Assembly (NCBI RefSeq): GCF_024519465.1 | Contig: NZ_JALJRW010000009.1 | Span: 78,862-142,861, forward strand | DNA length: 64,000 nt | Origin: Stenotrophomonas sp. Ste86 | GTDB taxonomy: Bacteria > Pseudomonadota > Gammaproteobacteria > Xanthomonadales > Xanthomonadaceae | Direction: 5' to 3' | In this document: piece by piece, positions 27,868 to 40,500 of the stretch | Layout of the letters: every line of letters begins with the position of its first letter | Numbering within the stretch: the stretch's first letter is position 1 | Translations under genes and position numbers: made by a program | The notes under the pieces: generated by a model | Seen by the model: only the letters and a program-made list of their open reading frames with translations | The model's database searches: none | What the model was told of the DNA's origin: nothing

Positions 27868-28758
27868 TTACTTCTTGGCGGCAAACAACGCATCGAGCTG
27901 CTGCTCGAAAGCGTGGTAACCGATACGGTCGTACAGCTCTTCGCGCGTCTGCATCGCCTCCACCACATTACGCTGGTGGCCCTCGCGGCGGATGGTCGCA
28001 TACACGTTCTCTGCCGCCTTGTTGGCGGCGCGGAACGCGGACAGCGGGAACAGCTGGATGGCCACGCCGGCCGAGGCCAGTTCATCGCGGCTGAACAGCG
28101 GGGTGGCACCGAACTCGGTGATGTTGGCCAGCACCGGCACCTTCACCGCATCGACGAAGCGGCGGTAGGTGTCCAGGTCATAGGCGGCCTCGGCGAAGAT
28201 GCCGTCGGCACCGGCCTCGACGCAGGCGATGGCGCGTTCGATGGCCGCGTCCACGCCATCGACCTGGATGGCATCGGTGCGCGCGATCAGGAAGAAGTCC
28301 GGATCGGTCTTCGCATCGGCGGCGGCCTTGACCCGGTCCACCATCTCGCCCTGCGACACGATCTCCTTGCCCGGGCGATGACCGCAGCGCTTGGCGCCGA
28401 CCTGGTCTTCGATATGGCAGGCGGCCGCGCCGGCCTTGATCAGCGACTTCACCGTGCGCGCGATATTGAATGCGCTGGGGCCAAAGCCGGTGTCGATATC
28501 CACCATCAGCGGCAGGTCGCACACATCGGTAATGCGGCGCACGTCGATCAGCACGTCTTCCAGGGTGTTGATGCCCAGGTCCGGCAGGCCCAGCGAGCCG
28601 GCCGCGACGCCGCCGCCGGACAGGTAGATCGCGCGATAGCCGGCGCGCTTGGCCAGCAGGGCATGGTTGGCGTTGATCGCGCCGATCACCTGCAACGGCG
28701 ATTCGGCAGCCAGTGCGGCGCGGAAGCGCGCGCCAGCGGAGGAAACAGGGGTGCTCAT
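27868..28758 (-). CDS. prpB: 2-Methylisocitrate lyase
   Basis: This 296-residue PEP mutase/isocitrate-lyase fold enzyme cleaves methylisocitrate to pyruvate and succinate, the last step of the cycle. The catalytic KRCGH motif is present ([11 protein letters not shown]), as are the metal-binding VDIDTGFG and the HIEDQ motif. The ATG at 28758 gives the usual length. It is the first gene of the operon, 34 bases downstream of the -12 element of a sigma-54 promoter. Confidence 0.97.
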   Translation of the reverse strand: MSTPVSSAGARFRAALAAESPLQVIGAINANHALLAKRAGYRAIYLSGGGVAAGSLGLPDLGINTLEDVLIDVRRITDVCDLPLMVDIDTGFGPSAFNIARTVKSLIKAGAAACHIEDQVGAKRCGHRPGKEIVSQGEMVDRVKAAADAKTDPDFFLIARTDAIQVDGVDAAIERAIACVEAGADGIFAEAAYDLDTYRRFVDAVKVPVLANITEFGATPLFSRDELASAGVAIQLFPLSAFRAANKAAENVYATIRREGHQRNVVEAMQTREELYDRIGYHAFEQQLDALFAAKK

Positions 28759-28792
28759 TCGGCATTCCATCGTGGTTGACCCCTGTACAGGC

Positions 28793-28807
28793 GCAAGGGC
28801 CGTGCCA
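28793..28807 (-). promoter_or_regulatory. Sigma-54 (-24/-12) promoter of the prp operon
   Basis: On the minus strand TGGCACGGCCCTTGC matches the RpoN consensus TGGCAC-N5-TTGC with correct GG-to-GC spacing. It points at prpB and agrees with the presence of a sigma-54 activator gene on the other side of the intergenic region. Confidence 0.92.
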
Positions 28808-28850
28808 AGTGACAAGTGCCTGATTTGATTGAGAGCGGCGCGGGGCAGGC

Positions 28851-28869
28851 ATGTTTCATCATGAAACAT
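28851..28869. promoter_or_regulatory. PrpR operator palindrome
   Basis: ATGTTTCATCATGAAACAT is a perfect 9+1+9 inverted repeat centred about 55 bp upstream of the -24 box, the usual place for an enhancer-binding protein. Half-sites of the same type, TGAAAC, follow at about 28870-28876 and again near 28895-28909, so PrpR may bind cooperatively and also control its own gene. Confidence 0.8.
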
Positions 28870-28914
28870 TGAAACACCTGTAACATGTCTGGAACTGAAA
28901 CATTGAAAACGCCC

Positions 28915-30531
<1,617 letters not shown>

Positions 30532-30546
30532 CGTTGCGATCGGCCC

Positions 30547-31146
30547 TTACGGGAACAACATCCGCTTGCTCCACTGCCCGTCCGCATCCGCTTCATAGCA
30601 CCAGCGCTCATGCAGGCGGAACTGCGCGCCGTACCAGAACTCGATCCGCTGCGGCACCACGCGCAGTCCACTCCAGCCCTCCGGGCGCGGCAGGTCGCGA
30701 CCCTCGAAGCTGGCCTCCGTGGTGGCCACGCGCGCGTCGAATTCCTCGCGCGAGGACAGCGTTTGCGACTGCAGCGAGGCCCACGCACCGATCTGGCTCA
30801 TGCGCGGCCGCGAGGCGAAATACGCATCGGCTTCGGCATCCTCCACCTGCTCCACGCGCCCCTCGATGCGCACCTGGATGCCGGCCTCGCGCAGGCTGCG
30901 CCACAGGAACAGCAGCGCCGCGCGCGGATTGGCACGCAGTTCGCGGCCCTTGTGGCTGTCCAGGTGCGTGTAGAACACGAAGCCGCGTGCGTCGAAGGCC
31001 TTGAGCAGCACGGTGCGCGCCGACGGCTGGCCGCTGCTGTCGGCGGTGGCCACGGTCATCGCGTTGGGTTCGATTTCCGCGCTGCCCTTGGCTTCCTCGA
31101 ACAGCGCGGCGAAGGTGGACAGCGCTTGGGTATACAGATCGGTCAT
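30547..31146 (-). CDS. pdxH: Pyridoxamine 5'-phosphate oxidase
   Basis: This 199-residue FMN enzyme oxidises pyridoxine or pyridoxamine 5'-phosphate to pyridoxal 5'-phosphate. Family motifs present are [33 protein letters not shown] (FMN phosphate contacts), [11 protein letters not shown] and the C-terminal [13 protein letters not shown]...W. Length is typical. It converges on prpR with only 15 bases between stop codons and diverges from the P-loop kinase gene across 41 bases. Confidence 0.96.
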   Translation of the reverse strand: MTDLYTQALSTFAALFEEAKGSAEIEPNAMTVATADSSGQPSARTVLLKAFDARGFVFYTHLDSHKGRELRANPRAALLFLWRSLREAGIQVRIEGRVEQVEDAEADAYFASRPRMSQIGAWASLQSQTLSSREEFDARVATTEASFEGRDLPRPEGWSGLRVVPQRIEFWYGAQFRLHERWCYEADADGQWSKRMLFP

Positions 31147-31187
31147 GGTTGGTTTCTTGCCACCTGATTTGGGTTTATTGTCACCGC

Positions 31188-32015
31188 ATGCCTGCCGCCA
31201 CGTACATGCCCAGCAACAGAGGCTTTCCGCAAGCCCTGGTCGCGCAGGCGCTGGAGGACGCGCTGGGCGCCGGCGTCGAGGTCCCAGTATTGGCGATCAG
31301 CGGCCTGCAGGGCAGCGGCAAATCGACGCTGGCCGCGCAGGTCGTGGCCCTGGCGGAAGCCCGCGGTCTGCGGGCGGCCATGTTCTCCATCGACGATGTC
31401 TACCTGACCCGCGCCCAGCGCCAGCGCCTGGCCCGCGAGGTGCACCCGCTGCTGCTCACCCGCGGGCCGCCCGGCACCCACGACCTGCCGCTGGCGCATG
31501 CCACCTTCGACGCCATCGCCGCGCGCCAGCCGGTTGTGCTGCCGCGCTTCGACAAACTGGCTGACGAACGCGTCGCACGGTCACTCTGGCCGCGCGTGGA
31601 CGGCCCACTGGAGCTGCTGGTCTTCGAGGGCTGGTTCCTCGGCACGCCGGCCCAGACCGAGGCCGAACTGATGCCGCCGCTGAACGCCCTGGAACGCGAC
31701 GCGGACCCGGACGGACGCTGGCGCCACTGGTGCAACCAGGCCCTGGCCGCGGACTACCCCGCGCTGTGGCAGCGCTGCGACCGCCTGTGGTTCCTGCAGC
31801 CGCCGGATTTTGCAGTGATCCCGCGCTGGCGCTGGCAGCAGGAACAGAACATGCAGGCCGCCCAGCCCGAGCGCAGCAGCATGAGCCGCGCGCAGCTGGA
31901 GCGCTTCGTGCAGTATTACGAACGGGTCAGCCGGCAGGCACTGCGCACCCTGCCCGCCCTGGCCGACCGGGTCATTGCGCTGGACGAGCAGCGTCGCATC
32001 GTGTCCCCGGCCTGA
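31188..32015 (+). CDS. P-loop kinase, D-glycerate 3-kinase-like
   Basis: This 275-residue protein has Walker [10 protein letters not shown], a DDVYLTR motif after the second strand and a Walker B-like [10 protein letters not shown]. These features match the family that includes plant glycerate 3-kinase and yeast Tda10, related to uridine and pantothenate kinases. The substrate in bacteria is often taken to be D-glycerate, but the sequence cannot prove that here. The ATG at 31188 or the one at 31206 could be the start; neither has a strong ribosome site. Its stop codon is embedded in a palindrome shared with the convergent dodecin gene. Confidence 0.8.
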   Translation: MPAATYMPSNRGFPQALVAQALEDALGAGVEVPVLAISGLQGSGKSTLAAQVVALAEARGLRAAMFSIDDVYLTRAQRQRLAREVHPLLLTRGPPGTHDLPLAHATFDAIAARQPVVLPRFDKLADERVARSLWPRVDGPLELLVFEGWFLGTPAQTEAELMPPLNALERDADPDGRWRHWCNQALAADYPALWQRCDRLWFLQPPDFAVIPRWRWQQEQNMQAAQPERSSMSRAQLERFVQYYERVSRQALRTLPALADRVIALDEQRRIVSPA

Positions 32016-32046
32016 TCGCCGGGCGGGAACCCCGGCGCCCGATCAG
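32012..32046. terminator. Symmetric hairpin carrying both stop codons of convergent genes
   Basis: CTGATCG (32012-32018) and CGATCAG (32040-32046) bracket a GC-rich interior. The TGA of the kinase gene and the TGA of dodecin lie in the two arms. The element probably ends both transcripts, though no T-run is present. Confidence 0.5.
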
Positions 32047-32246
32047 CCCACCAGGAAGGTCACCCGCAGATTGACCCGCCACTCGGTGATGTTGCCCTCG
32101 CCATCGGTCACGACCTTGGTTTCATTGATCCAGGCGCCCTGGATACCCTTGACCGTCTCGGAGACCTTCTTCAGTCCACTGCGCACGGCGTCCTCGACGC
32201 TGGTCTTGGAGGAGGCATTGATCTCGATGATTTTGGCCACTGACAT
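32043..32246 (-). CDS. Dodecin family flavin-binding protein
   Basis: This is a 67-residue protein with the dodecin fold signature: [13 protein letters not shown] at the start, the single helix [16 protein letters not shown], and [13 protein letters not shown] at the end, including the conserved Trp that stacks on the flavin. Dodecins form hollow dodecamers that store or buffer riboflavin, FMN or FAD. The gene stands alone, convergent with the kinase and divergent from aroK. The neighbouring pdxH is also a flavin enzyme, but no operon link is seen. Confidence 0.93.
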   Translation of the reverse strand: MSVAKIIEINASSKTSVEDAVRSGLKKVSETVKGIQGAWINETKVVTDGEGNITEWRVNLRVTFLVG

Positions 32247-32341
32247 GGGCACGCTCCGGCAACGCGCGGGACATTCCGCGCTCCCCACGATGGCGGCCTG
32301 CGCGTAAAGGCCGTGGCACGGAGATGTTAGGATCGCGGGTA

Positions 32342-32884
32342 ATGAATCCCGCCCCGAACCTGATCCTGATCGGCCCGATGGGCGCCGGCAAAACCTGCAT
32401 CGGGCGTCGCCTGGCCGAGCGCTTCACGCTGGATTTCGTCGACGCCGACCAGGCCATCGTCGATGCCGCCGGCGCCAGCATCGCGACCATCTTCGAGCAC
32501 TCCGGCGAAGCCGGCTTCCGCCAGCACGAACGCCAGGTGCTGCAGGCGCTGCTGGCCGGCCGCAACCAGCTGGTCTCCACCGGCGGCGGCGCGGTGCTGG
32601 ATGCCGGCAATCGCCAGACCATCGCCGCGCACGGCTTTGTGGTGTACCTGCGGGTGAGTGTACCGGCCCAGCTGGAACGGCTGGCGCGCGACCGCACCCG
32701 TCCCCTGCTGCAGCGTCCGGACCGCGAACAGGTGCTGCACGAGATGGCCGCGCTGCGCGACCCGCTCTACCGCGAGCTGGCCGACCTCACCCTGGACACC
32801 GACCTTTACACCCCCGCCGAGGCCACCGCGCAGCTGGTACTGCGCCTGGCCGCGCAATGGCAGCGACAGGAAACACCCGCATGA
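32342..32884 (+). CDS. aroK: Shikimate kinase
   Basis: This 180-residue cytosolic kinase phosphorylates shikimate in the pathway to chorismate and aromatic amino acids. Walker A is GPMGAGKT. The shikimate-binding DxD is VDADQ, GGGAVL is the conserved glycine loop, and RTRPLL carries the lid arginine. The stop overlaps the aroB start by ATGA, giving a coupled aroK-aroB pair, a very common arrangement. Confidence 0.97.
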   Translation: MNPAPNLILIGPMGAGKTCIGRRLAERFTLDFVDADQAIVDAAGASIATIFEHSGEAGFRQHERQVLQALLAGRNQLVSTGGGAVLDAGNRQTIAAHGFVVYLRVSVPAQLERLARDRTRPLLQRPDREQVLHEMAALRDPLYRELADLTLDTDLYTPAEATAQLVLRLAAQWQRQETPA

Positions 32885-33990
32885 CCCCCGCCCCCCGCAC
32901 CGTCGCCGTTGGCGGCGACACCCCCTACACCATCCACATCGGCCCCAACCTGCTGGGCCAGGGCGCGCTGCTCGCCCAGCACGTGCGCGGCCGCCATGTG
33001 CTGCTGCTCAGCGATTCGTCGGTGGCGCCGCTATACCTGGCCGGGGTGAAATCGGCCCTGCTCGACGCACGCCCGGACCTGCTGATCGGCGAAATGGTGC
33101 TGCCGGCCGGCGAAGCCTCCAAGACCCTGGCCAACTTCGGCGCGGCGATCACCGCCCTGGCATCGCTGGGCGCCACCCGCGATGCCTGCGCCATGGCACT
33201 CGGCGGCGGCGTCGTCGGCGACCTGGCCGGCTTTGCCGCCGCCTGCTGGATGCGCGGGGTGGACTGCGTGCAGTTGCCGACCTCGCTGCTGGCGATGGTC
33301 GATTCCTCGGTCGGCGGCAAGACCGCCGTGGACATTCCCGAAGGCAAGAACCTGGTCGGCGCGTTCCACCCGCCGCGCGCGGTGATCGCCGACACTGCGG
33401 CCCTGCGCACCCTGCCGCCGCGCGAACTGCGCGCCGGGCTGGCCGAAGTGATCAAGTACGGCGCCATCGGCGATCCGCTGTTCTTCCGCTGGTTGCAGGC
33501 CGAACACGCCGCGCTGCTGGCCGGCGATGACGCCGCGTTGGCCCAGGCGATCGCGCGCAGTTGCGAACACAAGGCCGAGATCGTCGCCCGCGATCCACTG
33601 GAAAAGGGCGAACGCGCCCTGCTCAACCTCGGCCACACCTTCGGCCATGCCATCGAAACCGAACAGGGCTACGGCGCGCCCGGCAACGACAACCTCAACC
33701 ATGGCGAAGCAGTCGCGGTGGGCATGGTGCTCGCTGCTCGCCTGTCCGCCCGGCTGGGCATGAGCAGCGAGGCCGACACCGACCAGCTGCGCGACCTGCT
33801 GCTGCGCTACGAACTGCCGGTGGAAATTCCCGCCGGTCTGGCGCCCGACGCGCTGCTGGCGCGCATGCGCCTGGACAAGAAGAACCTCGCCGGTCGGCTG
33901 CGCCTGGTGCTGTGGCGCGGCATCGGCCACGCCGAAGTGGTGGCCGACGTCGACGAAGCCGACGTCCTGACCGTGTTGGCCACCGGCTGA
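32881..33990 (+). CDS. aroB: 3-Dehydroquinate synthase
   Basis: This 369-residue NAD- and metal-dependent enzyme makes 3-dehydroquinate from [17 protein letters not shown] is the nucleotide-binding glycine loop, [16 protein letters not shown] is the family signature, and the metal ligands lie in [15 protein letters not shown] and [10 protein letters not shown]. It is translated from an ATG that overlaps the aroK stop. Confidence 0.98.
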   Translation: MTPAPRTVAVGGDTPYTIHIGPNLLGQGALLAQHVRGRHVLLLSDSSVAPLYLAGVKSALLDARPDLLIGEMVLPAGEASKTLANFGAAITALASLGATRDACAMALGGGVVGDLAGFAAACWMRGVDCVQLPTSLLAMVDSSVGGKTAVDIPEGKNLVGAFHPPRAVIADTAALRTLPPRELRAGLAEVIKYGAIGDPLFFRWLQAEHAALLAGDDAALAQAIARSCEHKAEIVARDPLEKGERALLNLGHTFGHAIETEQGYGAPGNDNLNHGEAVAVGMVLAARLSARLGMSSEADTDQLRDLLLRYELPVEIPAGLAPDALLARMRLDKKNLAGRLRLVLWRGIGHAEVVADVDEADVLTVLATG

Positions 33991-34063
33991 GCCTGCGACC
34001 GTTCGCCGCAGGCACGGCGGGCCAGCACGGCCCGTCCCCGCGTTCGCGGCTACAATCGCGGTC

Positions 34064-34315
34064 ATGCGTGTCTTCCTGCAGCAACACCCCAGCGCCACCG
34101 AACCGGCGCGCTATCTCCAGCTGACCCTGCAACCGGATCTGTTCGGCGGCTGGGAACTGCTGCGTGAATCGGGCCTGGTCGGCGGTCGCGCGCAGCTGCG
34201 GCGCGAGCTGTTCCTGCAGGCTGAGCCGGCCCACCGCGCGTTCGAGAAGGCGCGCGATGCCCAGCTCCAGCGCGGCTACCAGATCACCTACACCAGTGGC
34301 GTCACGCCGCGCTGA
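34064..34315 (+). CDS. WGR domain protein
   Basis: This 83-residue single-domain protein resembles the short WGR proteins of proteobacteria: [20 protein letters not shown], then a glycine-containing turn, then [18 protein letters not shown]. The central WGR tripeptide is replaced by SGL-V-GGR, a variation seen in this subgroup. WGR domains bind nucleic acids in PARPs and MolR-type proteins; the role of free-standing ones is unknown. It lies between aroB and hemE in the same direction, 73 and 62 bases from each, and may be co-transcribed. Confidence 0.82.
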   Translation: MRVFLQQHPSATEPARYLQLTLQPDLFGGWELLRESGLVGGRAQLRRELFLQAEPAHRAFEKARDAQLQRGYQITYTSGVTPR

Positions 34316-34377
34316 GCGCCGCAGCCCGTCGCTCCATCACCCCGGCCCTGCGCCACCAGATTCCAAGGAAGCGTTGC

Positions 34378-35451
34378 ATGACCAGCCCCTCCCGCCATGA
34401 TCGCCTGCTGCGCGCCCTGCGCCGCGAACCGGTGGACTGCACCCCCGTCTGGCTGATGCGCCAGGCCGGCCGATACCTGCCCGAATACCGCGCCACCCGC
34501 GGCAAGGCCGGCAGCTTCCTGGCCATGGCCAAGAACCCGGACATCGCCTGCGAAGTCACCCTGCAGCCGTTGCGTCGTTTCGACCTGGACGCGGCGATCC
34601 TGTTCTCCGACATCCTCACCATTCCCGATGCGATGGGCCTGGAGCTGTACTTCGTCGACGGCGAAGGCCCCAAGTTCCGCCACCCCGTGCGCGACGCTGC
34701 CGCCATCGCCAAGCTGGCCGTGCCGGACATGGAAACCGAGCTGCGCTACGTGATGGATGCAGTGCGCGTGATCCGCCGCGAGCTGGACGGCAAGGTGCCG
34801 CTGATCGGCTTCTCCGGCAGCCCGTGGACGCTGGCCTGCTACATGGTCGAAGGCGGCGGCAGCAAGGACTTCGCCCGCATCAAGGCCATGGCCCTGAACG
34901 AACCGGCCGCCCTGCACCAGCTGCTCTCGGTGGTCACCGACGCGGTCATCGCCTACCTCGCCGCCCAACGTGCCGCCGGCGCCCAGGTGCTGCAGGTCTT
35001 CGACACCTGGGGCGGCGTGCTCAGCCCCGGCATGTACCGTGAATTCTCGCTGCGCTACCTCACCCGCATCGCCCAGGAACTCGAACGCGGCCAGGGCGAC
35101 CAGCGCACGCCGCTGATCCTGTTCGGCAAGGGCACCGGCCTGCATTTGGGCGCACTGGCCGACACCGGCGCCGACGCCCTCGGCGTGGACTGGACCCTCG
35201 ATCTGTCCGACGCGCTCGCCCGCACCGGCGGCCGCGTCGCCCTGCAAGGCAACCTGGACCCCGCCACCCTGTACGGCAACCCCGCGGCCATCGAACGCGC
35301 CGCCGCTCGGGTGCTCGACAGCTACGCCGACGGCAACGGCGGCTCCCGCGAAGGCCACGTATTCAACCTGGGCCACGGCATGTCCCCGGACATGAACCCC
35401 GAACACGTAGGCGTGCTGGTCGAGGCCGTGCACCGGTTGAGCAAGCGCTGA
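34378..35451 (+). CDS. hemE: Uroporphyrinogen decarboxylase
   Basis: This 357-residue enzyme removes four carboxyl groups from uroporphyrinogen III to give coproporphyrinogen III in haem synthesis. The N-terminal [16 protein letters not shown] and the internal [19 protein letters not shown] are the two family signatures, and the catalytic Asp lies in LFSDIL. The C-terminal [16 protein letters not shown] is also typical. AAGGAAGCG precedes the ATG. Confidence 0.98.
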   Translation: MTSPSRHDRLLRALRREPVDCTPVWLMRQAGRYLPEYRATRGKAGSFLAMAKNPDIACEVTLQPLRRFDLDAAILFSDILTIPDAMGLELYFVDGEGPKFRHPVRDAAAIAKLAVPDMETELRYVMDAVRVIRRELDGKVPLIGFSGSPWTLACYMVEGGGSKDFARIKAMALNEPAALHQLLSVVTDAVIAYLAAQRAAGAQVLQVFDTWGGVLSPGMYREFSLRYLTRIAQELERGQGDQRTPLILFGKGTGLHLGALADTGADALGVDWTLDLSDALARTGGRVALQGNLDPATLYGNPAAIERAAARVLDSYADGNGGSREGHVFNLGHGMSPDMNPEHVGVLVEAVHRLSKR

Positions 35452-35463
35452 TTGGTCTGCGCG

Positions 35464-35847
35464 GAGGGCAGCCGACCAACGGTCGGCTCTACCCCCAACC
35501 ACCGCGCCGCCGGCCGTCACACCCAACCGCCCCACCGCGACGGTCACGCCCAACCACATCCCAACCGGCGGTCACATCAAGCCACCGCGCAACCGGCGGT
35601 CACGCCCAAGCACACCGCAACCGCCGGTCACACCCAACGACCCCGCCACCGGTAGAGCCACCCCATGGGTGGCTACACGTAGAGCCGGAAAGAACAGCAG
35701 CCACGCGAGCCCGTGTATCGGTTGATGTAAGCGTTGATCGATCGGCGCCGAAGGCAGCCGACCAACGGTCGGCTCTACCCCGCACCATCCCACAATCACA
35801 CCCAACCACCTCGAAACCGGCGGTCACGCCCAACCATCCCGCAACCG
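35464..35847. repeat. Mixed GTAG palindromes and degenerate ~28-bp tandem repeats after hemE
   Basis: The 612-base gap 35452-36063 contains GTAG-class palindromes near 35464-35495, 35652-35680 and 35750-35782. Between the first two lie five imperfect ~28-bp units of the form AACC...ACCGGCGGTCACGCCC (about 35498-35650), and a second cluster of two or three units follows the last palindrome (about 35786-35847). The units differ by up to a third of their bases. A frame through the first cluster would encode only low-complexity His/Pro/Thr sequence and is not credible as a gene. 35848-36063 holds the MFS gene leader and nothing else I can name. Confidence 0.75.
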
Positions 35848-36063
35848 GCTGGGCCACCCGATGAGTGGTTACCAGCAGCACCAAAAGAACAGCGGCCACG
35901 CATGGCGTGGCTCCACCGCTGTTGCCATGCACACCGACAGAGTATCGGGGCTGGCTCTCCAGCTTCTGAAACAACTTTGCCAATCCAGTCCACAACCCCA
36001 TCTTGACCGCACCCTGATCCCGCATCGGCGATCATGTGCCCCTCGTTGATGAAGGTGCGCACG

Positions 36064-37467
36064 ATGACGACCAGCAGCTACGCCTCGATCCGGCCCCTGT
36101 TGTGGCTGGTATCGCTGGCGATCTTCATGCAGATGCTGGACTCCACCATCGTCAACACCGCCCTCCCCGCCATGGCCCGCAGCCTCGGCGAAAGCCCCCT
36201 GCAGATGCAGTCGGTCGTTTTCAGCTACGCCCTCGCCGTGGCCACCTTCATCCCCGCCTCCGGCTGGATCGCTGACCGCTTCGGCACCCGGCGCACCTTC
36301 CTCGTTGCCATCATCCTGTTCACCCTCGGCTCGCTCGCCTGCGCCCTCGCCCAGACCCTGCACCAGCTCGTCGGCGCACGCGTCCTGCAGGGCGTCGGCG
36401 GCGCCATGCTGCTCCCCGTCGGCCGCCTCGCCGTCATGCGCTCGGTCTCGCGCGAAGAGTTCCTCCGCGCCATGAGCTTCATCGCCATCCCCGCCCTCAT
36501 CGGCCCGCTCATCGGCCCCACCCTCGGCGGCTGGCTGGTCGAAGTCGCCTCCTGGCACTGGGTCTTCCTGATCAACCTGCCCATCGGCGTCATCGGCTAC
36601 ATCGCCGCCATGAACGTCATGCCCGACCACTACGCCGAGCATCGCACCCGCTTCGACCTGGCCGGCTACCTCATGCTCGCCTTCGGCATGGTCGTGCTTT
36701 CCCTCGCCCTGGACGGCATCTCCGGCATGGCCACCCCGCACGCCCTGGTCATGCTCATGACCGTCGCCGGGCTGGCCGCCCTCGTCGGCTACTGGCTGCA
36801 CGCGGCCAATTCCACCGCACCGCTGTTCTCGCTGGCCCTGTTCCACGTGCCCAGCTACCGCATCGGCATCCTCGGCAACCTGTTCTCGCGTATCGGCAGC
36901 AGCGCCATGCCCCTGCTCATCCCGCTGCTGCTGCAGGTCGGCATGGGCATGAGCCCGATGAATGCCGGCCTGCTCATGATCCCCGTCGCCGCCGCCGGCA
37001 TGCTCTCCAAGCGCTACGCCGTCAAACTGGTCGAACGCTTCGGCTACCGAAGGGTGCTGATGGTCAATACCGTGCTGGTCGGCTTGGCAATGGCCAGTTT
37101 CATCTTCATGACACCTGGCCAGCCACTGTGGGTGCGCATCGTCCAATTGGCCCTGTTCGGCGCGGTGAACTCGCTGCAGTTCACCGTCATGAACACCGTG
37201 ACCCTGCGCGATCTCGACCGCGATTTCGCCAGCTCGGGCAACAGCCTGCTGTCGATGGTGATGATGCTCGCCACGGGCTTCGGCGCCGCTGCGGCCGGCA
37301 GCCTGCTGGCCGCGTTCGACCACCTGGATGCCCTGCGCGGCGCCACCGCCGCCCTGCACGCCACCTTCGTCTGCGTCGGCGCCATCACCCTCACCTCCAC
37401 GCTGATCTTCTGGCAGCTGCCCGACACCCGCCCCTCCCCGCGCGATGTGGAAGAGGTCGCTGAGTAG
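36064..37467 (+). CDS. MFS transporter of the DHA2 (drug:H+ antiporter) family, MdtD-like
   Basis: This 467-residue inner-membrane protein is predicted to have about 13-14 membrane segments. LDSTIVNTALPAMARSLGES in TM1 is the DHA2 motif and matches E. coli MdtD almost residue for residue. ADRFGTRR is the motif A loop, GARVLQGVGGAMLLPVGRL is motif B, and IGPLIGPTLGGWLVE is motif C of exporters. The transported compound is unknown; MdtD was later proposed to export iron citrate in E. coli. GAAGGTG lies before the ATG at 36064; an in-frame ATG at 36049 is also possible. It converges on the sensor-kinase array 60 bases away. Confidence 0.92.
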   Translation: MTTSSYASIRPLLWLVSLAIFMQMLDSTIVNTALPAMARSLGESPLQMQSVVFSYALAVATFIPASGWIADRFGTRRTFLVAIILFTLGSLACALAQTLHQLVGARVLQGVGGAMLLPVGRLAVMRSVSREEFLRAMSFIAIPALIGPLIGPTLGGWLVEVASWHWVFLINLPIGVIGYIAAMNVMPDHYAEHRTRFDLAGYLMLAFGMVVLSLALDGISGMATPHALVMLMTVAGLAALVGYWLHAANSTAPLFSLALFHVPSYRIGILGNLFSRIGSSAMPLLIPLLLQVGMGMSPMNAGLLMIPVAAAGMLSKRYAVKLVERFGYRRVLMVNTVLVGLAMASFIFMTPGQPLWVRIVQLALFGAVNSLQFTVMNTVTLRDLDRDFASSGNSLLSMVMMLATGFGAAAAGSLLAAFDHLDALRGATAALHATFVCVGAITLTSTLIFWQLPDTRPSPRDVEEVAE

Positions 37468-37527
37468 CATCGACCGTTGATCCGGTGATCAGCACGCGGT
37501 CCTTGGCCCGGTGGCCTGCCCCGCCGC

Positions 37528-40500
37528 TTAGCCGCGCGCCGTGCGCAACGCCCGCGCGATCGCCTCCACCAGCAGCTCACCGGTCACCGGCTTGCGCAGG
37601 AAGCCCTGCATGCCCGCCGCGCGCACCTGCTGCTCGATGCCCGGGTCGGTACGCGCGGTCACGGCGATCATCGGCATCTCGTAGCCCTGGTTGTGCAGGT
37701 GCCCGGCCAATTCGATCCCGCCCAGCCCGGGCAGGTCCAGGTCCAGCAGCACCACGTCGAACGGCGTCTCGCTGACCTCACGCAGCGCCGCCAGCGCGTG
37801 CTCGGCATGCACCACCTGATGCCCGCGCGCGCCGAGCAGCCCGCTGATCACACTGGCCACGGTCGCATCGTCTTCCACCAGCAGAATCCGCATCGGCGGC
37901 AGCTGCTGGCCGTCGCCGCCCCCTGCGAAGCCGGCCGGCGCGGCGACAATATGCAGCGGCAGCGGCAAGGTCAGGCTGAAACAGGTGCCCACCCCCAGTT
38001 GGCTCTCGATACCGACCTGACCCTGCATCGCCAGCGCAAGCTCCCGGCAAATTGCCAGCCCCAGCCCGCTGCCACCATATTGCGCGGCCGTCCGCGCGCC
38101 ATCGGCCTGCTCGAAACGGCGGAACAGCCGCTGCTGTTGATCGCTGCTGATCCCCGGGCCCGTATCGGAAACCTCGAAGTACACCCCGCGATCGGCAGAC
38201 AAGGTCATCGCCTTCAGGCGTACCTCGCCGTGCGTGGTGAACTTGACCGCATTGCCCAGCAGGTTGAGCAGGATCTGTCGCACCCGCACCGCATCGCCGA
38301 CGCTGCCCAGACCCTTCGGCAACTGGTTGTCGACCACGAAACGCAGTTGCTTCTGCTCGGCCAGCGCCGCCATCAGGGTGCACACGTCGTCGACCAGGTT
38401 GTTCACGTCGAACGGCTCGGCCTGCAGCTGCAACCGTCCCGATTCGATCCGTGCCAGATCCAGCGCATCGTTGACCAGGTGCAGCAGGTGTTCGCCGGCA
38501 TGCCGGATCGATGCGGTCCAGCTGCGCTGCTGCGGATCCAGCGCCGAGCCCAGCAACAGCTCGCTCATGCCCAGCACGCCGGTCATCGGCGTGCGTACTT
38601 CATGGCCCAGGTTGGCCAGGAAGCGGGTCTTGGCGGCCGAGGCCTGCTCGGCCAGTTCCTGCTTCTGCAACGCCAGCTGGTACGCGTGCTTGCGTTGCAG
38701 GCGACGCCGATACAGCCACGCGAACAGACTCATCAGCAGCAACGCCAACGAGGTCAACACCAGCAGGCCCGACAAACTGCGCCACCACGGCGGCTGCACC
38801 CGGAATTCCAGCGACTGCACCCGCGACCACACCTGGTCGGCCGAGCGCGCCTGCACCTCCAGGCGGTAACTGCCCGGTGGCAGGCGCGAGAACACCCGCT
38901 CGCCAGCCGGGCCGACGTCCACCCAATCCGGGTCGTAACCGGCCAGTCGGTAGCGATAGCTGTTGGACGAGGAATCGGCGAAGGACAGCAACCGCGCGAC
39001 GATGCGCAGGTCGCGATCGGCGTCGGCGATTTCCAGCGGGGTGAGATGGGTCAGGTCGGCCACGCGGTCGCCGCGCCGCACCTCCACCCGTTCGATCACC
39101 AGCGGTGCACGCCGGTTGGACGGCCGCACCTGGCGCGGATCGAACACCACCACGCCGGCCGGCGTACCGCCGACGATGCGGCCGCTGGCGGTACGGGTCA
39201 AGGTGCTGCGGCGGAACTCCTGGCTGGGCAGGCCATCGTGCACGCCATACAGACGCACGTTGCCCATCTGCGGATCGACCCGGATCAGGCCACGCGCACT
39301 GGCCGCCCAGACCACGCCCTGCGCATCCACCACCAGCCCGGTCGCCGAGACGTCCGGATAGCCCGCACCGCCGCCGATGACCGCCTGCAGCAGCAGCCGG
39401 CCGTTCTGCCAGCGGTACTGGCCCAGCCGTCCTTCCTGGGACAGCCACACGCTGTCGTCGGCGGCGGTGGCCACCGCATGGATCGCGCCCGGTGGCGCGC
39501 CGGGGACCGGCTCGAACCGCGACCGCGCCGGCACCCAGTGCAGCAGCCCCTGGTTGGTCGCTGCCCACAGGTGGTCCTCGCTGCCGCACATCAGGTCGAG
39601 CGCGATCTGCCCCTCCGCCAGTCCCGCATGTCCGGCGGCAATGCGGTGCAGTACCCGACCTTCCAGATCGCGCTGTTGCAGTCCGGTCGACGCGGCGCTC
39701 CACAGCCGTCCGCCATCGCACAGCGCCAGCGATTCGATCTGCCCCTCCATCGCCGCATCCACCGCCGCGTCGTTGCCCCACCGCCGCAACGCTGCCTCCT
39801 TCGGGTCGTAGCGCAACAACGCATCGCGCGAACCGATCCAGACCCGCCCCAGCGCGTCTTCCTTCACCGATTGCAGCCATTGGTTGCCGTCCACCCAGGT
39901 ACGGTGCTGCGCCACGCGGCCGGTGACCGGGTCGAACTTGTCCAGCGCCCCGTGCGTGCCCACCGTCCACACCCCGCCATCGGCGGCGGCAGACATGCCC
40001 AGCACGTAGCCGTTGCGTAGCGAGGACGGATCATCTTCCAGCCGCGACAACACCGAGAACTGCCACCAGCGCGGCAGCAGGTGCCACAGGCCGCTGTTGG
40101 TGCTGGCCAGCCAGATCCCGCCCTCACGGTCCTCGTAGGCACCGGTCCAGTTCGGTCGCACCTGGCCGCGCGCCACGGCGCTGTACAACGGCACCTGCTG
40201 AAACTGGTTGTCGTAGGCGCGGCCCAACCCGGAGCGGGTATCGAGCCAGTAGCCGCCCTGTTCGTCGCGCAGCATCATGCCCAGGATCTGGTCACGCGCA
40301 TCGACCTTCCACGGCGCCGGCTCGATGCGTCCATCCGGACGCCGCACCACCACCCCGGCATTGGTGGCCACCCACAGGCTGCCGTCGAGCTCGGCGGTAA
40401 GGCCGTTGATCAGCTGTTCGTGCAGATAGCGGCTGGACACCCGCTCGAAATCATGCCCGGTCCAGCGCGCCAACCCGGCCTTGGTCCCCACCCAGAGGCT

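Noticed and set aside
35452..35655. Small gene in the repeat block after hemE
   Set aside because: The frame consists of His-Pro-Thr-rich repeats created by the degenerate 28-bp units and has no ribosome site.
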